This document shows, in pieces, positions 29,684-30,160 of a stretch of DNA of 30,160 nucleotides. How positions within the stretch are numbered: the first letter of the stretch is position 1; each line of letters begins with the position of its first letter. The DNA lies in the NCBI GenBank assembly GCA_019918135.1, contig WBZZ01003967.1, positions 1 to 30,160 on the forward strand, read 5' to 3'. Both the position numbers and the translations under genes were made by a program. The stretch comes from Paulinella micropora. Lineage: Eukaryota > Cercozoa > Imbricatea > Euglyphida > Paulinellidae. The notes under the pieces are model-generated. The model was not told where the DNA came from. It ran no database searches and was given only the letters and a program-made list of their open reading frames with translations.

Positions 29684-30160
29684 ATGCTACTTACTACTAC
29701 GTTGTGGTACTGTTGCCTGCTGCTGCTGCCGCCGCTGGCGCTGGCGCTGGGGTGTCCGGCGGGGCAGTGCCCTAACGAGACTGCCGGCCCAGTCTGCCTG
29801 GACGACGCAGCTCACTCGTTAGCGGATTGTGCGCGTGCGCTGTGCGGGTGCTGGACGCCGGGCGGAAGTTCTTTTACATACAAGGGCGATATAACCGGCG
29901 AAGCAGGGAGTGCTTTTCTGGTGGTGCCCTTGGGCGATGGACAGGGGATGGAGACGCGCGTGCGGGTCAGCCGTGGTTGCGACGTGAAGCTGATCTTCTC
30001 CGTGGTCAGGCTGGACTTGATCTCGTCGCCCGCGAACTTCGCCACAGATGTTGGGGCGCAGGTGGGCCTGTGCGCGGACAGCGTGCACAGGCCGACCGAT
30101 TATGTGCAGGAGGCGATCAACAACTCCTACAGCGCTGAGCTCAGCAAACTGCCGTACCAG
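29684..30160 (+). CDS. Secreted Cys-rich protein, cut by the window edge
   Basis: The frame is open from ATG 29684 to the last base (159 codons), with no stop. The N-terminus MLLTTTLWYCCLLLLPPLAL followed by ALGCPAGQC is a clear signal peptide with a likely cleavage near ALG|C. The mature part starts Cys-rich (CPNETAGPVCLDDAAHSLAD then CARALCGCW), followed by strand-like segments (SFTYKGDITGEAGSAFLVVP; VRVSRGCDVKLIFSVVRLDL) and an N-glycosylation site NNS. No family is recognised. It is GC-biased and, like the gene at 4797, preceded by C runs, so the two may be members of a class of secreted surface proteins. The C-terminus is beyond the window. Confidence 0.7.
   Translation, partial: MLLTTTLWYCCLLLLPPLALALGCPAGQCPNETAGPVCLDDAAHSLADCARALCGCWTPGGSSFTYKGDITGEAGSAFLVVPLGDGQGMETRVRVSRGCDVKLIFSVVRLDLISSPANFATDVGAQVGLCADSVHRPTDYVQEAINNSYSAELSKLPYQ

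Noticed and set aside
1..30160. Integrated giant-virus or virophage region
   Set aside because: GC-rich orphans and gap hairpins suggested it, but no capsid, packaging ATPase, viral polymerase or integrase is present, and introns plus SKP1 fit a host genome.

Overview
The window looks like nuclear DNA from a unicellular eukaryote, probably an alga or other protist. The evidence is short GT-AG introns (about 49 to 128 nt) whose removal joins reading frames, an SKP1-family gene, a long secreted protein with PKD-like, DUF285-like, EGF-like and discoidin-like modules, and non-LTR, LTR and SINE retroelements. I cannot name the lineage. The only taxonomic hint is weak: an RNase H domain ahead of the reverse transcriptase has been described for oomycete Utopia elements. 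No bacterial operon, rRNA gene, CRISPR array or intact cellular tRNA gene is visible.

Layout. (1) 1-9.05 kb is a GC-rich gene block: an SKP1-like gene, a 509-aa orphan, a short coiled-coil gene with a 54-nt intron, a small helical orphan on the minus strand, and the modular surface or secreted protein (4797-9049). Long G or C homopolymers and pyrimidine tracts fill most gaps between these genes. (2) 9.05-16.3 kb is AT-richer repeat territory: an LTR-like sequence, a decayed minus-strand gene, a degenerate LTR-retroelement gag region with a CCHC knuckle that is interrupted by a 201-bp GC-rich insert with a 10-bp target duplication, a second diverged LTR-like sequence, microsatellites, and two tandem tRNA-headed SINE copies. 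(3) 16.3-21.55 kb is one minus-strand non-LTR retrotransposon, broken by frameshifts, ordered N-terminal ORF, RNase H, RT, CCHC finger, restriction-like endonuclease. (4) 22.3-24.6 kb is a minus-strand gene of about six exons encoding a Pro/Lys/Gln-rich protein. (5) 25.2-26.1 kb is a CT-rich tandem repeat. (6) 26.1-30.16 kb is a second plus-strand gene block: a transposase-like gene resembling the DUF7869 families, a second GC-rich orphan with a frame break at a C6 run, and a secreted Cys-rich protein that runs off the window.

The host-like genes share no obvious pathway. SKP1-like proteins join F-box proteins to cullin-RING ubiquitin ligases, and the two signal-peptide genes point to the cell surface or the extracellular space. 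Several reading-frame breaks sit at G/C homopolymers, so some apparent pseudogenes may be assembly indels. The strongest leads are the RNase H-before-RT retroelement, the insertion inside gag that can be undone cleanly on paper, the perfect 24-bp hairpin plus 20-bp palindrome between two genes, and the SKP1 homologue with an Ala-Lys-Pro repeat inside its BTB-like domain.
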